Below, piece after piece: positions 63,252-64,000 of a stretch of DNA of 64,000 nt. The stretch spans positions 1 through 64,000 of the forward strand of contig CALMLW010000045.1 of NCBI GenBank assembly GCA_937868015.1, given 5' to 3'. The notes beneath the pieces were generated by a model, which worked only from the letters and a program-made list of their open reading frames with translations, had not been told where the DNA came from and did not search any database. Positions within the stretch are counted from its first letter, which is position 1. The number at the start of each line of letters is the position of its first letter. The DNA is from an uncultured Synergistaceae bacterium. GTDB lineage: Bacteria > Synergistota > Synergistia > Synergistales > Aminiphilaceae. The position numbers were made by a program, and so were the translations under genes.

Positions 63252-64000
63252 CTAAGGGGATTCTTGTGTCACCGCTTCCATCTCCGCCATGAGCTCCTCC
63301 CAGCGGGGCATGAGATTGTTGAGCTCTTTTTCGATGGTCCCCAGCCTCTGTAGGGCCTCCTGCACCGCGCCGGAATTCCCCAGCGTGGCGGGGTCGCAGA
63401 GGGAGCGCTCCAGAGATTTTTTCTCTCCCTCCAGGGCGGCGATCCTTTTTTCCACGGGATCCAGGGCTTGGATCACGGCGCGCCGCAGGACGGAGAGACG
63501 GGCCCGATATGCGGCGTCCTCTCGCTTTTGCTCCCGGCTCTTTCGTCCGGAGAAGTCCTTCTCCGGCGAAGCGATGGGGAAGGAGGGGGGATCCTCGGAT
63601 CCCTCCGCCCCTTCGGCAAGAAGGTTCTCGGCCCGTTTCTCCAGGAAAAAAGAATAGTTTCCTCGATACTCAAAGAGTTTCCCGTCGCGGATTTCCACCA
63701 CGCGATGGACCAGGTCGTCGAGGAACGCCCGGTCGTGGGACACCAGGAGCAAGGTGCCGCCGTAGGATAGGAGGGCCTGCTGGAACATGTCCTTGGTGGC
63801 CATGTCCAGGTGATTGGTGGGCTCGTCCAAGATGAGGAAGTTCGTGTCCTCCAGCAGAAGCTTCAAAAGTCCCAGGCGCGCCTTTTCCCCGCCGGACAGC
63901 ACGGCGACGGGCTTGTGGATGTCGTCTCCGGAGAACAAAAAAGCCCCCAGGAGGTTTCGCTTGGCCAGGTCGTCATGCCGGGTACCCAGACCTTGGACCT
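63252..64000 (-). CDS. ABC-F family ATPase, C-terminal part (cut by window edge)
   Basis: About 249 codons are inside the window and the frame runs on past base 64000. The second ATPase domain has the signature LSGGEKARL and Walker B FLILDEPTNHLD, followed by SHDRAFL. A long charged coiled-coil C-terminal extension (about 110 residues) with many Glu, Arg and Lys follows. ABC-F proteins act on the ribosome; this one would be of the Uup or YdiF type. TAG at 63252 is the stop. It converges on the MetH-activation-like gene. Confidence 0.93.
   Translation of the reverse strand, partial: VQGLGTRHDDLAKRNLLGAFLFSGDDIHKPVAVLSGGEKARLGLLKLLLEDTNFLILDEPTNHLDMATKDMFQQALLSYGGTLLLVSHDRAFLDDLVHRVVEIRDGKLFEYRGNYSFFLEKRAENLLAEGAEGSEDPPSFPIASPEKDFSGRKSREQKREDAAYRARLSVLRRAVIQALDPVEKRIAALEGEKKSLERSLCDPATLGNSGAVQEALQRLGTIEKELNNLMPRWEELMAEMEAVTQESP

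Overview
The window is about 64 kb of GC-rich bacterial chromosome with dense, mostly co-directional genes and many 1-11 bp start/stop overlaps. It reads as an anaerobic, amino-acid-fermenting bacterium with an outer membrane. My best guess is a member of the Synergistota, based on gene content (tungsten-type aldehyde oxidoreductase, arginine deiminase, 5-oxoprolinase, labile-selenium proteins, corrinoid activators, MEP isoprenoid pathway, RseP and a Gfo/Idh protein resembling lipid A enzymes). This is inference; no rRNA is present to confirm it. I see no CRISPR array, prophage or insertion sequence.

Layout. 1-680: seven tRNA genes, the first cut by the window edge and two of them identical tRNA-Lys(CTT) copies. 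892-4439: an inositol-monophosphatase/ADP-ribosylglycohydrolase fusion, a half-size AbrB-family membrane protein and an EamA exporter. 4440-5116: a long non-coding stretch with a promoter, a candidate structured RNA and a strong terminator. 5117-7294: aldehyde ferredoxin oxidoreductase with a MoaD-like protein. 7440-12887: a sodium/solute symporter, histidine kinase, NtrC-type activator and a short sigma-54 (RpoN) in one overlapping operon. 13033-17783: a candidate sigma-54 promoter followed by an NRAMP-family transporter, 5-oxoprolinase PxpB-PxpC-PxpA and a DUF1445 protein (equivalent to B. subtilis ycsG-kipI-kipA-ycsF-ycsI). 17838-22817 (minus strand): a methyltransferase, then a trehalose operon (DUF5752, treT, otsB, otsA). 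23161-24072: a second EamA exporter. 24322-30756: protein quality control (tig, clpP, clpX, lon) plus engB. 30899-36672: valS, folC, pgeF and a Gfo/Idh oxidoreductase. 36825-39845: two unknown genes and meaB. 40022-47317: an RpiB-Upp fusion, a WecA/MraY-family transferase, wecB, murA, hisC, a P-loop/Asp23-like fusion and type 4 uracil-DNA glycosylase. 47317-52925: uppS, cdsA, dxr, rseP, ispG and an unknown gene. 53037-56369: speE, arcA and argF. 56599-58625: a NarL-type two-component pair. 58647-60433 (minus): cysteine desulfurase-family protein and YedF. 60618-63177: a RACo-like corrinoid reductive activator and a MetH-activation-like protein. 63252-64000 (minus): the C-terminal part of an ABC-F ATPase.

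The most interesting reading is that 7670-17783 may be one regulated system. A dedicated kinase, activator and sigma-54 sit directly upstream of a 5-oxoproline/D-glutamate utilisation operon that has a well-spaced -24/-12 promoter and two palindromes at enhancer distance. Other points worth a second look are three domain fusions, the clpX leader (inverted repeat over a promoter, then a terminator-like hairpin beside the ribosome-binding site), and a short terminated transcript with a 32-codon ORF in front of tig.
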